Shown piece after piece: positions 24,118-32,968 of a stretch of DNA of 64,000 nt. The notes under the pieces are model-generated. The model saw nothing but the letters and a program-made list of their open reading frames with translations. It was not told the origin of the DNA and searched no databases. The position numbers and the translations under genes are program-made. The stretch comes from a virus, in IMG/VR virus record IMGVR_UViG_3300034107_000446, positions 51,719 to 115,718 of that record, one strand, 5' to 3'. The first letter of the stretch is position 1. The number at the start of each line of letters is the position of its first letter.

Positions 24118-24439
24118 TTATTTTAATCCTTAATTTAGTTTTACCAGGTATAATTCTATGATAGACCATTTTTGGTATTTCAATAATATTATTTCTATTT
24201 ATAAAGAATGGTAGTTCATTATCAAATTGGAATTGCCAATCATCACCTTCAAGTATTTGTACTTTTCTAGTATTTAAATCTCTGTGCCAGACATATTCTT
24301 CAGATTCTGTTAGTTCAGGATTAAATTCTCGGATCCATTCTGTATCTGATATTCTTGTATCTGTATATGGTTCATTCACGTTTTCAACTCCACATATTAA
24401 ACTTATAGTCCATTCTATAAAATCCTCTTGGCTTACCAA
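24104..24439 (-). CDS. Small cupin-like protein
   Basis: About 112 residues if the TTG at 24439 after GGAGGTGG is used. The second half has a cupin-like pattern: WHRDLNTRKVQILEGDDWQF and IPKMVYHRIIPGKTKL, a one-domain beta barrel with possible metal-binding His residues. Start uncertain because no ATG fits. It overlaps genes on both sides. Confidence 0.55.
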   Translation of the reverse strand: MVSQEDFIEWTISLICGVENVNEPYTDTRISDTEWIREFNPELTESEEYVWHRDLNTRKVQILEGDDWQFQFDNELPFFINRNNIIEIPKMVYHRIIPGKTKLRIKINEEF

Positions 24440-24978
24440 AAGAATGAGCCACCTCCAGAAAGACCTAGTGCTTTGGCATACATTGGCGTTCTGCAAGCCC
24501 AGTACCCAGGCGCGGTTTTATCTGTTTTAGTAGAGCATTGATGTCTAGCAGCAAATGATTTTCTGGCCGCAGGGTCATTAATCTTGACACTGAGACCTGT
24601 TGTATCACCCCATTGAACCTTTTTTACATTACCAGATGATGGATCTTTGACATAGACATAGAACTTCTTTTCACCGCCACGTTTTGGCTTGCCTAGTTCT
24701 ACTTCACTACCTTTGTACTCTGCTTCCTGTAATGGGAAGTCTAGCGGAACAGTTTCACCTTCATATACATCAAAATCTCCAATATCAGTTTCAAGTAGGT
24801 CCTTTTCAAACCAATCTTTTGGTTCATAAGCACCTTCATTATATAGTCTCTTTGCTTCCATAAAGAGCTTGTTGCTCATTTCAGAGTGAGGACGAAATAC
24901 ATTTTCATAGAAAGGTACTTCATTCTCAACATGATAGGAGATTGCTCTATTGAGAGTGTGTTCCGCTAGAGTTTTCAT
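24433..24978 (-). CDS. Conserved phage protein with ARKSF...C...PGYWxCR motif
   Basis: 181 residues. The C-terminal domain (about 93-181) reads KRGGEKKFYVYVKDPSSG, DPAARKSFAARHQC, KTAPGYWACRTP. I recall this Cys-containing domain in many large phages, always without assigned function. The N-terminal half is helical and acidic (LETDIGDFDVYEGETVPLDF). It lies among putative internal head proteins but lacks the FK leader. Confidence 0.65.
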   Translation of the reverse strand: MKTLAEHTLNRAISYHVENEVPFYENVFRPHSEMSNKLFMEAKRLYNEGAYEPKDWFEKDLLETDIGDFDVYEGETVPLDFPLQEAEYKGSEVELGKPKRGGEKKFYVYVKDPSSGNVKKVQWGDTTGLSVKINDPAARKSFAARHQCSTKTDKTAPGYWACRTPMYAKALGLSGGGSFFW

Positions 24979-24987
24979 TTTACATCC

Positions 24988-26301
24988 TTACTTAGATCTT
25001 GGACCAATTTGTTTTTGCTTAAGGTAGGCGCCGACTCTTTGTGCTTGAGTCTGTGGTTTACTTGGAGCTCCAAAGTTTGCTTTCATGTGATCTGCTACTG
25101 CCTTTGTAATTCTATGGGCAGCACCAATAGAAATACCGGCAACAGTTTCAAGATCGTCTTTTGTTTTTGTTCCAAAGTTTTTTGCTTTATGTAGATGATC
25201 TACGATCTTATCGTGTTTTGGATCATCTTTAGGTACAAAAGTGTGTACTACATCTGAAATATTCTCGCGGTGGACTGGATCATTATAGCCTTCAGCAACT
25301 TCTTCTTTCACTGGGCCCTTATATGGTGAGAGGTGCTCATGTTTTGCTCTAACAGTGGTTGTATCATATTTGTTTTTAGGACTTGGGTGTAGTAAGTTCA
25401 CGCTTCCAGTTCTAGCATAAGTAACTGTATGACGTTCACCAGCGTGCGGCCCAGCATGAACTATTACTTGATCACCTTCTTTGAACTTAATATTATGCTT
25501 AGGAACTGTTCCTCTTGCTGGAGTAGGTAAAGTATCACCAACTGGAGCCTTTTGAAATTTTTGGTTCCATGGGTTTTCAGAGAGTTGTTCAACTTCTTCA
25601 GCAACTTCTTCTTTACCAGATGCTTTATCACGGAACATCTTTTGAAGTGTTGCTTTTGCTACGCGCTCAATACCTCTAATCATGTCAGGGTTCTTGACTA
25701 CTTTTCTAAGATTGTTCTTAATCTGTGAGGGATTGTCACCTTTGACATACATCTTTGGAAGACCTTCAACGTCTACTTCGTAGTCTGTTTCTTCATTCTT
25801 ATAAGTTGGACTCTTATAGCCAGCTTCAGAATACCCTGGCCATTTCTTTCCTACATTTTTAGCTTTCCATGTATCTCTAAAGAATTTTTGACTAGCATAT
25901 TCACGATCAGATTGATCTGCAGAAGCTGCTCTATGTATCTTACCTTGTGGACCAAGTAACGGTGCTTCATCAAGTTCAGTTTCTTCACCATACATAGAAG
26001 GATATTCAAAGCCAACATACATTGGTTCTTCTTCATCATATTCATCGGAATCAGTATCCATCATATCATCTTCCATTTCGTCTGCACTCATACTAGTGTA
26101 GACTGATGCAAGCTCTTCCTTTGCTTTCACAATTGCACTAATCTGCCAGCGCTGGATCATTGCTCCATCTTCTAGTCGCTCAAGGATATTGCTTGCTGCA
26201 TAGCAAGCAATCTTCAATTCACTGATAGTCATTTCATCGGCTGGATACATTTCGCCGCCTTCATTAAATAGTTCTTCTGTGAGTTCTTTAAATCTCTTCA
26301 T
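24988..26301 (-). CDS. Putative capsid-internal protein with leader and LDE motifs
   Basis: 437 residues. The leader is MKRFKELTEE, a variant of the shared leader with L-T-E as a possible cleavage site. A helical bundle (about 20-80) is followed by an acidic stretch, TELDEAPLLG near 113, a KOW-like beta segment (KEGDQVIVHAGPHAGERHTV) and a C-terminal helical domain (VAGISIGAAHRITKAVADHM). The KOW-like part suggests nucleic-acid contact. Probably head-internal, cut into pieces. Confidence 0.6.
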   Translation of the reverse strand: MKRFKELTEELFNEGGEMYPADEMTISELKIACYAASNILERLEDGAMIQRWQISAIVKAKEELASVYTSMSADEMEDDMMDTDSDEYDEEEPMYVGFEYPSMYGEETELDEAPLLGPQGKIHRAASADQSDREYASQKFFRDTWKAKNVGKKWPGYSEAGYKSPTYKNEETDYEVDVEGLPKMYVKGDNPSQIKNNLRKVVKNPDMIRGIERVAKATLQKMFRDKASGKEEVAEEVEQLSENPWNQKFQKAPVGDTLPTPARGTVPKHNIKFKEGDQVIVHAGPHAGERHTVTYARTGSVNLLHPSPKNKYDTTTVRAKHEHLSPYKGPVKEEVAEGYNDPVHRENISDVVHTFVPKDDPKHDKIVDHLHKAKNFGTKTKDDLETVAGISIGAAHRITKAVADHMKANFGAPSKPQTQAQRVGAYLKQKQIGPRSK

Positions 26302-26302
26302 T

Positions 26303-26503
26303 TTATCCTCTGTGTTTAAAATATTGTATTCTACGTTCTACTTTATTGAACCATTCTTTGGAAGGTTTTCCATCACCTTGATAATACTGTAAAACTTTAG
26401 AAGGATCGGATTTGCTTACAACAGCCCATTTTGTTTCGCCTTCAGGTGTTTTAACTTGTTTAAGCATTTCATCTAATGCTAAAAATGATTTAAACGAGAT
26501 CAT
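26303..26503 (-). CDS. Small putative internal protein
   Basis: 66 residues with the shared leader (MISFKSFLALDE), then a compact basic domain (GETKWAVVSKSDPSKVLQYY) that could bind DNA. It sits between two larger leader-bearing genes with 1-2 base spacers. Size and charge resemble T4 internal proteins. Confidence 0.65.
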   Translation of the reverse strand: MISFKSFLALDEMLKQVKTPEGETKWAVVSKSDPSKVLQYYQGDGKPSKEWFNKVERRIQYFKHRG

Positions 26504-26505
26504 CC

Positions 26506-27561
26506 TTAAAACTCCTTAATCATTTTTTCTTCGGAAGGCATCTTCATCATAGAACCATCTGCCAATTTAACATTCTTAAATCTTGTCGGATATTGGAAGA
26601 ATAGGTTACCTCTGGCACTATATTTGTAAATAACACTACTTTCTAATGTAAAACTACTAGAATCTTCAAATGTAAACTTCATGGTATTTTCTACCATTCC
26701 ATTACGAATATTAGTCTTTACTATTTCGTGTGATTTAGGTTGACCTTTCTTCTGAAGGATCAAAGCAAGTTTGGAAGTATTCTTAGAAACAAACCCATCA
26801 ACAATTTCGGATACATTATTCTCGATTAGTTTCTTAATTCTTGCAACTGCGTCTGGCATCTTTTCAAGATACTTCTTGCCTTCTTTTGTTCTCACAATAA
26901 AGATTGTAGTTGCAACAAGTTGGGATGTTTCATCTTTTGGTAGATCAGGACCACGAGTAATGTCACGAATATTTTCATATGCTGTCATAATTTGACTTGT
27001 GACACTTTCCTTCAATTCAGTTTTAAATGAATCGGTGGCTTCCTGCATGAATTTAAATGCAGATTTTGTCGCATCAAATGAAGCAAGAGGTTTTATAAAT
27101 TGACCTGGTTTTGGTTCTTTCGGTGGCTTGCCTTTTTGAACATAACCTTTGATTACACTTAGTGCTTCTGGTATATCTTTTACGGAATTAAAAAATGTTT
27201 TTAATTGTGAAGGCAGATCAGTTATCTTTGCTGTATCTTTGATTGCCTTCTTAATATCACCAGCAGTATAGATTGAATATGGTATTTTTTCAGATGCATC
27301 TCTATTGGATTGGCGATAATCTATAATTGTTTTTGAAACTATATCATATGTTAATCTGACAATATTAAGTAAACCAGATGAAGCTTCGGTAAATCTTGCA
27401 TTGTAAATTGATTTATCTTCTGCTGCCTTTATAAGTATATCTAGATATTCAACACCTTTGGTTTTATATCTATCGCTAACCATATTTAAAATAGGTTTTA
27501 CTTTTGCAAGCGCGGTGCCTGCTTCAGAACTTTCAACAATATATGATTTAAATGTAAACAC
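26506..27561 (-). CDS. Putative capsid-internal protein, unknown fold
   Basis: 351 residues from a GTG at 27561, eight bases after AAGGAAG; this start yields the leader MFTFKSYIVESS, with I-V-E/S as a good prohead-protease site. The rest is alpha-rich with a beta C-terminus (SSSFTLESSVIYKYSARGNL). No known domain. The leader match is what supports the GTG choice over an upstream ATA-rich start. Confidence 0.65.
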   Translation of the reverse strand: MFTFKSYIVESSEAGTALAKVKPILNMVSDRYKTKGVEYLDILIKAAEDKSIYNARFTEASSGLLNIVRLTYDIVSKTIIDYRQSNRDASEKIPYSIYTAGDIKKAIKDTAKITDLPSQLKTFFNSVKDIPEALSVIKGYVQKGKPPKEPKPGQFIKPLASFDATKSAFKFMQEATDSFKTELKESVTSQIMTAYENIRDITRGPDLPKDETSQLVATTIFIVRTKEGKKYLEKMPDAVARIKKLIENNVSEIVDGFVSKNTSKLALILQKKGQPKSHEIVKTNIRNGMVENTMKFTFEDSSSFTLESSVIYKYSARGNLFFQYPTRFKNVKLADGSMMKMPSEEKMIKEF

Positions 27562-27562
27562 A

Positions 27563-28099
27563 TCAATCTTCCTTGTAATATGGGTTTTTAGGATCAGTAT
27601 CACCAGTTACATCCGGCCACCAATCTAATTCAAACCTTTTACCATCGGCGAACATTTTTTTCATAGATTTGATACGTGTTTCATATTCTGATTTAGAAGG
27701 AGTTATATTTCCTTCAACAACATCTATTACATACTGTATTGTAACTGCGTTAGCACTCAAACTAGCACATCTAGCACCAACTTCACCCTTTAAATGGTCT
27801 ATTAAAATACTCTCACTACTTTTAGCAAGATCATCTGATAAATCATGCGATACCTTTAAATCTACATAAGAATAAACATAATCATAATGTGGTAGTGGAG
27901 ATGAATGTAAAATAAACTCATCTAATACTTCAATTCGTTTAAACCCATCTTTATTATACCAAATTGCTCTCTTACTGGTTAATTCGGTAGGCATACCAAA
28001 GAATTTTTGGAGCTGTTTTACGTAATTAGCAGGTTCAGTATTTTCCCACTGATTTAAAATAGAATTAGATTCTTTAATATATTGTTTAAAACCTATCAT
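27563..28099 (-). CDS. Putative capsid-internal protein, 178 residues
   Basis: Leader MIGFKQYIKESN with I-K-E/S. The remainder is alpha/beta (FILHSSPLPHYDYVYSYVDL) and has no named motif. Overlaps the next leader-bearing gene by four bases, implying coordinated expression of the set. Confidence 0.65.
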   Translation of the reverse strand: MIGFKQYIKESNSILNQWENTEPANYVKQLQKFFGMPTELTSKRAIWYNKDGFKRIEVLDEFILHSSPLPHYDYVYSYVDLKVSHDLSDDLAKSSESILIDHLKGEVGARCASLSANAVTIQYVIDVVEGNITPSKSEYETRIKSMKKMFADGKRFELDWWPDVTGDTDPKNPYYKED

Positions 28100-28506
28100 A
28101 CTTTTAGCACCGGGTTTGGAGTAGAGAAGTTCTTCTTGCGCATGATAGTTTTTGCAATAACAACTAAATCATCACTTTTGCGATCATATTCAACTGCGAT
28201 TGGCATATTTAGGTCACTTTGAAGATCCTTTACTACTGCCTCTGCATCTACAAATTTACTAAGTGACTTTTCACCGTGTTGATACTTCTTATAGATCTTT
28301 TGGATCATAGCAGCAAGTTCTTTCATGTCGATGCAAGGATCATTTCGTGAATCTGTCATACGCTCACGGAAGTGCTTTGTGAAGTCAAAGTCAATATTAA
28401 ACTTTTCGAACATCTTGTCAACAAACTTTTCAAATGCCTTCATATGTTCGGTAGTTAGTATTGGGCATGTTTCTGCTTCTACTACAAATTGCTTAAATCT
28501 TAGCAT
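28096..28506 (-). CDS. Putative capsid-internal protein with RelE-like outline
   Basis: 136 residues. Leader MLRFKQFVVEAE, cleavable after V-V-E. The body runs FTKHFRERMTDSRND, then IYKKYQHGEKSL, then VEYDRKSDDLVVIAKTIMRK, a helix-then-beta order like small RelE/ParE-type or phage nuclease-like domains. That assignment is weak. Its stop overlaps the start of the next gene upstream by one base. Confidence 0.65.
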   Translation of the reverse strand: MLRFKQFVVEAETCPILTTEHMKAFEKFVDKMFEKFNIDFDFTKHFRERMTDSRNDPCIDMKELAAMIQKIYKKYQHGEKSLSKFVDAEAVVKDLQSDLNMPIAVEYDRKSDDLVVIAKTIMRKKNFSTPNPVLKV

Positions 28507-31175
28507 TATTCTCCGTCTCCGCTTCCGCCATCTGAACTACTACTTTTGCCACCTGGAACTGATTTTAGTTTTCCATCCATTGTTCTGATTTTTGTATTTG
28601 GTACATCAATCATCTTGCCTTCAAATCCTCTTGCTTTACCTTCGAGGAATGTTTCAAATTTTTCATCAACACTTTCAAATGCAACACCAACTTTAGTATG
28701 TTTTGCTTCTTTTTCATACTTTTTTCTCATTTTTGATGTTGCTTCGCCTGGTGTCTTTGTTTTATCAAATGAAGGGTCTGCAACAAGCTCACCGCCACCA
28801 ACTGATTTAGTATCTTGTGCATCAACATCACCGTCACTATCTGTATCTTTACTTTTGAGAGCATGTTGTATCATTTGCTTTAGATTAAGACCAACACCAA
28901 GGTGGTGCTGATTGTGCTTTGAAACTAGAGCTGAAATATCAGGTGTTGCTGGTTCTACAAAGTCTGGTACAGTAGTCTTAGAGTGCTTGAGTGGTGGAAC
29001 ATATTTTATTTCATCTAATTCACCTGGTGTATCACTTTTTAGTATTCTAACAAGACTATCAGTACCATCTTCTCTATTAGTAGCTTTTGATTTGTCAATG
29101 TTTATCTTGAATGATTCCCAAGCATCAACATTACTATATGCCTTTTCATAATGTTTTGCATTTTTAATTCTATGGTAAAGTTTTACAAGATCGGCTGAAG
29201 TCATTGCCATATTATGAGACTTGACTACTTTTTCCGCATGATGCGTGTGATCACCCGGACCTGCATTTTTAACAAGTTCAGAGAAATCTTTAAGAGCTTT
29301 TGCCATCTCTCTATGCTTCTTCTCACGTGCAATAATCTTATTAATGATTTCAGATGATTCTGTATTCAATGAACGGCGGGTTGAATCAACCTTACGAGCA
29401 TTATCAAGCATATTCTTGTGCTTTTCAGCATCAGCATCTTTTTCTCTCGATATAGAAGCCCTTACCATATCCAGCGCATTACCTTCTTGGACACAGTTTG
29501 GAACCATTCTATTACCTTTTTTCTTTAGACCGATTTGTTTATAACCGTCCCAGCAATCTTCCTCTACCGATTCTTTGCGAACTTTTGCTGCTAGATCAGC
29601 GTCAGCTTTGCCCCAGGTTCCAGGTCCTTTTGTTGCAAAGCTATTGACTCTGGCATAACCCCATTGTTCTGGAGTTGTTCCTGGTCTGTGACCTGTTCTC
29701 CAAGCAGCAACCCCGCGATCAAATACCTTCTTTAGAATACCATATGAAATACCAGTTTTCTCTGCCTTTTTCTTTAAACCCTCTTTTGGTTCTTCGAATA
29801 TCATTTCTACTGAATTAATAAGATCATCTAATTCTTCAAAATATACTTCGGTTGATTCATAGATATTGACTTTTGGTTTATATCGCTTAAATCTCATGTC
29901 GTGTTTGACAGTACCTTCTTTATTAAAGATTTGGTGAAATCTTTTTGTGTGCATAGAAGGTTTTGTTTTAGCACGAGCATCACCCGGTGCTGGTTTATAT
30001 GCAGCAGGATTATTATCATCCATTGCGGCACCTTTATTAAAATGTGCTTGTCTTTTTGCTATCGTTGATTTTGAGAGTCCGGCATGATAGTCTTTATTTA
30101 GATTGGCGGACTCCAGCATAAAATTTTCAAGAAATATCTCGAATTGATCATCAACACTTTCAGTTTTAGATCTGGACATCGCGCTTATACGGTCTGATTC
30201 TGCTTTGCGTACAATTGGTAATTGTTTGGTTGCAATTCTATTAATAACTGACTGTGGTATTCTAGATAATCTTTGATCTAGTGATAATTTTTCAGCAGAT
30301 GACATGTCACCATACGATTTAGTTTTTGAAATTTTAGCACGAAGAATTGCTAGTGCTTTCTTTTGTGCCCGATCTTTGATTTTTTCTGGTGATGCTCTTC
30401 TCTTTTGTGCTCTCTTTCTTGCAGCTTCAATCTTACCATGATATCGTTTCATGACCATCGAGCGCTTGAGTCTTTGCATAAATGTAAGAGGAGTTACCTT
30501 TTCTTCTAAGGTTTCATCTTCAAAGTCTTCCATTAATTTCATTCCCTTTAAAATTGCTTTATATACTTCTTCGGCATGTGATTTTAATTTAGAAGGAAGT
30601 CCCTTCTTGAATGTTTCAAAGTCACCTTCTACTGCAAGTGATCTTAATTTTGAAGCAGACATTCCAGAAACATCATCTGCATCAGGATCTCTTTCACCTG
30701 CTGAGACAACATCTATAGTTTTAAAGTCAAATTCTTTGCCATTATATTTGTCAAGTAATGTCTGAAATTCTAATACTCGATCAGATCCTACTACAGCAAT
30801 AAGTGTATCATATTTGCCAGACAGTTCTTTTGCTACTTCAATAATTGTTCTTGCAGTTGTCCTTTTAACTAATGACCCAAACGCAGTTTGAAGAAAGTTT
30901 ATCTTTTCATCATATGTAAGTGGATTTTTCTTCTTATCATATGTATGTGATGTAAATACCATAGGATCTGCTTTACGAGAAACAGCAACATCTTTTATCT
31001 TATTTACAAGTTTTTCGTGCCCTACTGTTGGGGGTGAAAATCTTCCAAAGGTCAATACAACTGATTTATTTTTAGCTTCAGACATTGTTCTGTCACTCAA
31101 TGTTGGCTCAATGTCTATATATTTCTTTGGATCAAAGCCTTTAGGATTTATTTTTTTTACTGATTTCTTTTCCAT
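28506..31175 (-). CDS. Large multi-domain protein: nucleotidyltransferase head plus processed-type tail
   Basis: 889 residues. Residues about 37-215 are a cytidylyltransferase/NMN-adenylyltransferase-like domain: LTFGRFSPPTVGHEKL (T-x-G-H motif at 50-53) and SGMSASKLRSLA as the second nucleotide motif. Then come a basic helical domain (about 230-345), FEIFLENFMLESANL (near 350), a domain with KKAEKTGISYGILKKVFDRG and GHRPGTTPEQWGYARV, an ELDEI motif and a final FETFLEGKARGF. The repeated FExFLE motif resembles the FK leader of its neighbours and could mark cleavage sites of a polyprotein. A TATAAATA box lies 34 bases upstream. Confidence 0.75.
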   Translation of the reverse strand: MEKKSVKKINPKGFDPKKYIDIEPTLSDRTMSEAKNKSVVLTFGRFSPPTVGHEKLVNKIKDVAVSRKADPMVFTSHTYDKKKNPLTYDEKINFLQTAFGSLVKRTTARTIIEVAKELSGKYDTLIAVVGSDRVLEFQTLLDKYNGKEFDFKTIDVVSAGERDPDADDVSGMSASKLRSLAVEGDFETFKKGLPSKLKSHAEEVYKAILKGMKLMEDFEDETLEEKVTPLTFMQRLKRSMVMKRYHGKIEAARKRAQKRRASPEKIKDRAQKKALAILRAKISKTKSYGDMSSAEKLSLDQRLSRIPQSVINRIATKQLPIVRKAESDRISAMSRSKTESVDDQFEIFLENFMLESANLNKDYHAGLSKSTIAKRQAHFNKGAAMDDNNPAAYKPAPGDARAKTKPSMHTKRFHQIFNKEGTVKHDMRFKRYKPKVNIYESTEVYFEELDDLINSVEMIFEEPKEGLKKKAEKTGISYGILKKVFDRGVAAWRTGHRPGTTPEQWGYARVNSFATKGPGTWGKADADLAAKVRKESVEEDCWDGYKQIGLKKKGNRMVPNCVQEGNALDMVRASISREKDADAEKHKNMLDNARKVDSTRRSLNTESSEIINKIIAREKKHREMAKALKDFSELVKNAGPGDHTHHAEKVVKSHNMAMTSADLVKLYHRIKNAKHYEKAYSNVDAWESFKINIDKSKATNREDGTDSLVRILKSDTPGELDEIKYVPPLKHSKTTVPDFVEPATPDISALVSKHNQHHLGVGLNLKQMIQHALKSKDTDSDGDVDAQDTKSVGGGELVADPSFDKTKTPGEATSKMRKKYEKEAKHTKVGVAFESVDEKFETFLEGKARGFEGKMIDVPNTKIRTMDGKLKSVPGGKSSSSDGGSGDGE

Positions 31176-31208
31176 TTAAAACTCTAATATGAGGGATAAT
31201 ATTGTGAA

Positions 31209-31216
31209 TATTTATA
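31209..31216 (-). promoter_or_regulatory. Late promoter box
   Basis: TATAAATA on the minus strand, 34 bases before the ATG at 31175, in a non-coding gap between the sugar island and the internal-protein operon. Confidence 0.7.
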
Positions 31217-31233
31217 ATGCATTAACTTTACAT

Positions 31234-31794
31234 TTATGATCTTAATCTTACATTTGATAATGATAAAAATTCTGTAGTAATATATGCCTTTTCTGTAGCA
31301 AAATCGTGTGGACAACCTCTATCTTTAATTCGTTTTGGATCTGTATATGTTGGAGTTTCTTTCCAGTCAAATCCATATATATCTAAAGATGCAGGGCTAG
31401 AACTCATTATCCAATCTAATGCAATTAAACCAGTAGTTGGATTATTATGTTGTCCTGATTTTTTTCTTAGTTCTGTATAATTTGGTATCATTGGATAAAC
31501 AAAATCAGTTTGTTTTGTATTTGCGTCAAATCTTGCCTGGTGGCCTGCGTGCATTTTCTTTACTTTTGGATATTTGGAAAATTGATTCTTGTATTCACTA
31601 GTATTCCAAAATATCCAAACATCTGTCTTTTTACCATGACTTTTTTCAACATCCATTCTATCATATAGCATTGCAGCTTTATTTAGTCTTACTACTACAT
31701 CATGTGAATCAATTTCTTTGCCATAATTTTTATCAAAGAGAGACATTGCGTTGCCGATAATGGCAACTGTTTTACCTTCAAACCATTCTTTCAT
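31234..31794 (-). CDS. GT29 sialyltransferase-like protein
   Basis: 186 residues. The L-sialylmotif is at the N-terminus (KTVAIIGNAMSLFDKNYGKE, then IDSHDVVVRLN), the S-motif follows (PTTGLIALDWI, LDIYGFDWKET), and the VS-motif is PHDFATEK. GT29 enzymes transfer sialic acid from CMP-sialic acid; bacterial and viral members may use related nonulosonates or Kdo. It overlaps the next paralogue by four bases. It probably modifies lipopolysaccharide or a virion glycan. Confidence 0.82.
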   Translation of the reverse strand: MKEWFEGKTVAIIGNAMSLFDKNYGKEIDSHDVVVRLNKAAMLYDRMDVEKSHGKKTDVWIFWNTSEYKNQFSKYPKVKKMHAGHQARFDANTKQTDFVYPMIPNYTELRKKSGQHNNPTTGLIALDWIMSSSPASLDIYGFDWKETPTYTDPKRIKDRGCPHDFATEKAYITTEFLSLSNVRLRS

Positions 31795-32294
31795 TTTCTT
31801 AACTCAAAAATATTAGTATTAAAAAATTTATTTGCACAATATTTATTTTCTAATTGAAAATCGTGCCTATTGTCGTGTAGCTTAGTATCATGAAAAGATG
31901 GAGTAGCTTTCCAATCAAATCCATATACACAAACCTTTTTAGGATTATAAAGAGAAATTAAATGTAAAATTCGCAAACCGGTTGAGGGTCTGTGGTGACC
32001 TAAATCACTTTTTAGCCATTCTATATCTATTAAAGGGCTATTTAATATTTCTATAGTATGATTACAAGTTTTTGTTGTGACCTTTTTCGGGTTCATTGTT
32101 TTAAACCAATTTAGAAACCAAACATCAGTTCTTTGGCCATGTGATTTTACATCACTTGGTTTTAACATGAAAAATCCCCGTTTAATTCTACAGACAACTT
32201 CCGAAGAGTCTATTTCGGCTCCATAATTGGTATTGAATAGACTTTTAGCATTACCAACTAGAGAGATTGTTTTACCTTCAAATAGTTCTTTCAT
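31791..32294 (-). CDS. GT29 sialyltransferase-like protein, second copy
   Basis: 167 residues, paralogous to its neighbours: KTISLVGNAKSLFNTNYGAE with IDSSEVVCRIK, PSTGLRILHLI with VCVYGFDWKAT, and RHDFQLENKYC. Divergence between copies (about one-third to one-half of residues by eye) suggests different acceptor sugars. It overlaps genes on both sides by four bases. Confidence 0.8.
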   Translation of the reverse strand: MKELFEGKTISLVGNAKSLFNTNYGAEIDSSEVVCRIKRGFFMLKPSDVKSHGQRTDVWFLNWFKTMNPKKVTTKTCNHTIEILNSPLIDIEWLKSDLGHHRPSTGLRILHLISLYNPKKVCVYGFDWKATPSFHDTKLHDNRHDFQLENKYCANKFFNTNIFELRK

Positions 32295-32968
32295 AGTCCT
32301 CTCTGTAAACTATAATCCATATAAATTCGTTCTCTGTGCCATTCATCTGCCATAGGTGTTGTCGCAAAATCATGGAAACAAGGGGTGCCTAGTGTATAGT
32401 GAAGCAATTTTGCACTTTTATTTTCACCGAACTCATCTGGTAACCAGTTCCATTCAATAGGAAGTTCACCTATTAAACTATCATCTAACCAAGAAAATCT
32501 ATGTACTTGTGCACCTGTTGCATTCTGAACAAACTCCGGTGTTACTACTTTGTTTGATTCGTGTCCACAGTTCCATAATATCACACTTGACCAATTTTTT
32601 CTAGGATAATTTTCATTTTTTGCACCAAGATATTTCTCTGCCATTCGTGTTTTATAATCATGTTTCACCACCATTGCGGCTTTCGACTCATCTCGCATGT
32701 TCCATAGTTCTGTAATATCCCCACGGAGAATCATATCACCATCTAAGAATACAGCCCACCCTTTGTAACCCATTAAATGTGGTATTAGAAAACGACTGTA
32801 TATAAAATGATTACTTCCATCTGTATGCTTTTCTTCATAACCATTCAAAAGATTTAATGAAAGTGGGTTTAAACTTATTGGACTGGATGATAGTCTTATA
32901 ATTGAATTGCTGCAAACGTGGTATGCTGTTGCTTCTCTCTTATCAAATCCTATAAAAATTGGTATCAT
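32291..32968 (-). CDS. GT8-like glycosyltransferase
   Basis: 225 residues, a GT-A fold starting MIPIFIGFDKREATAYHVCS. The donor and metal motif is VFLDGDMILRGDI near 73, and LHYTLGTPCFHDF is the typical C-terminal His region. It resembles glycogenin/LgtC-like enzymes that transfer hexoses. Part of the overlapped sugar operon. Confidence 0.8.
   Translation of the reverse strand: MIPIFIGFDKREATAYHVCSNSIIRLSSSPISLNPLSLNLLNGYEEKHTDGSNHFIYSRFLIPHLMGYKGWAVFLDGDMILRGDITELWNMRDESKAAMVVKHDYKTRMAEKYLGAKNENYPRKNWSSVILWNCGHESNKVVTPEFVQNATGAQVHRFSWLDDSLIGELPIEWNWLPDEFGENKSAKLLHYTLGTPCFHDFATTPMADEWHRERIYMDYSLQRGL

Noticed and set aside
24196-24203. Minus-strand TATAAATA inside the cupin-like gene
   Set aside because: It could serve the gene at 24117, but it is 79 bases away within coding sequence; position too weak to claim.
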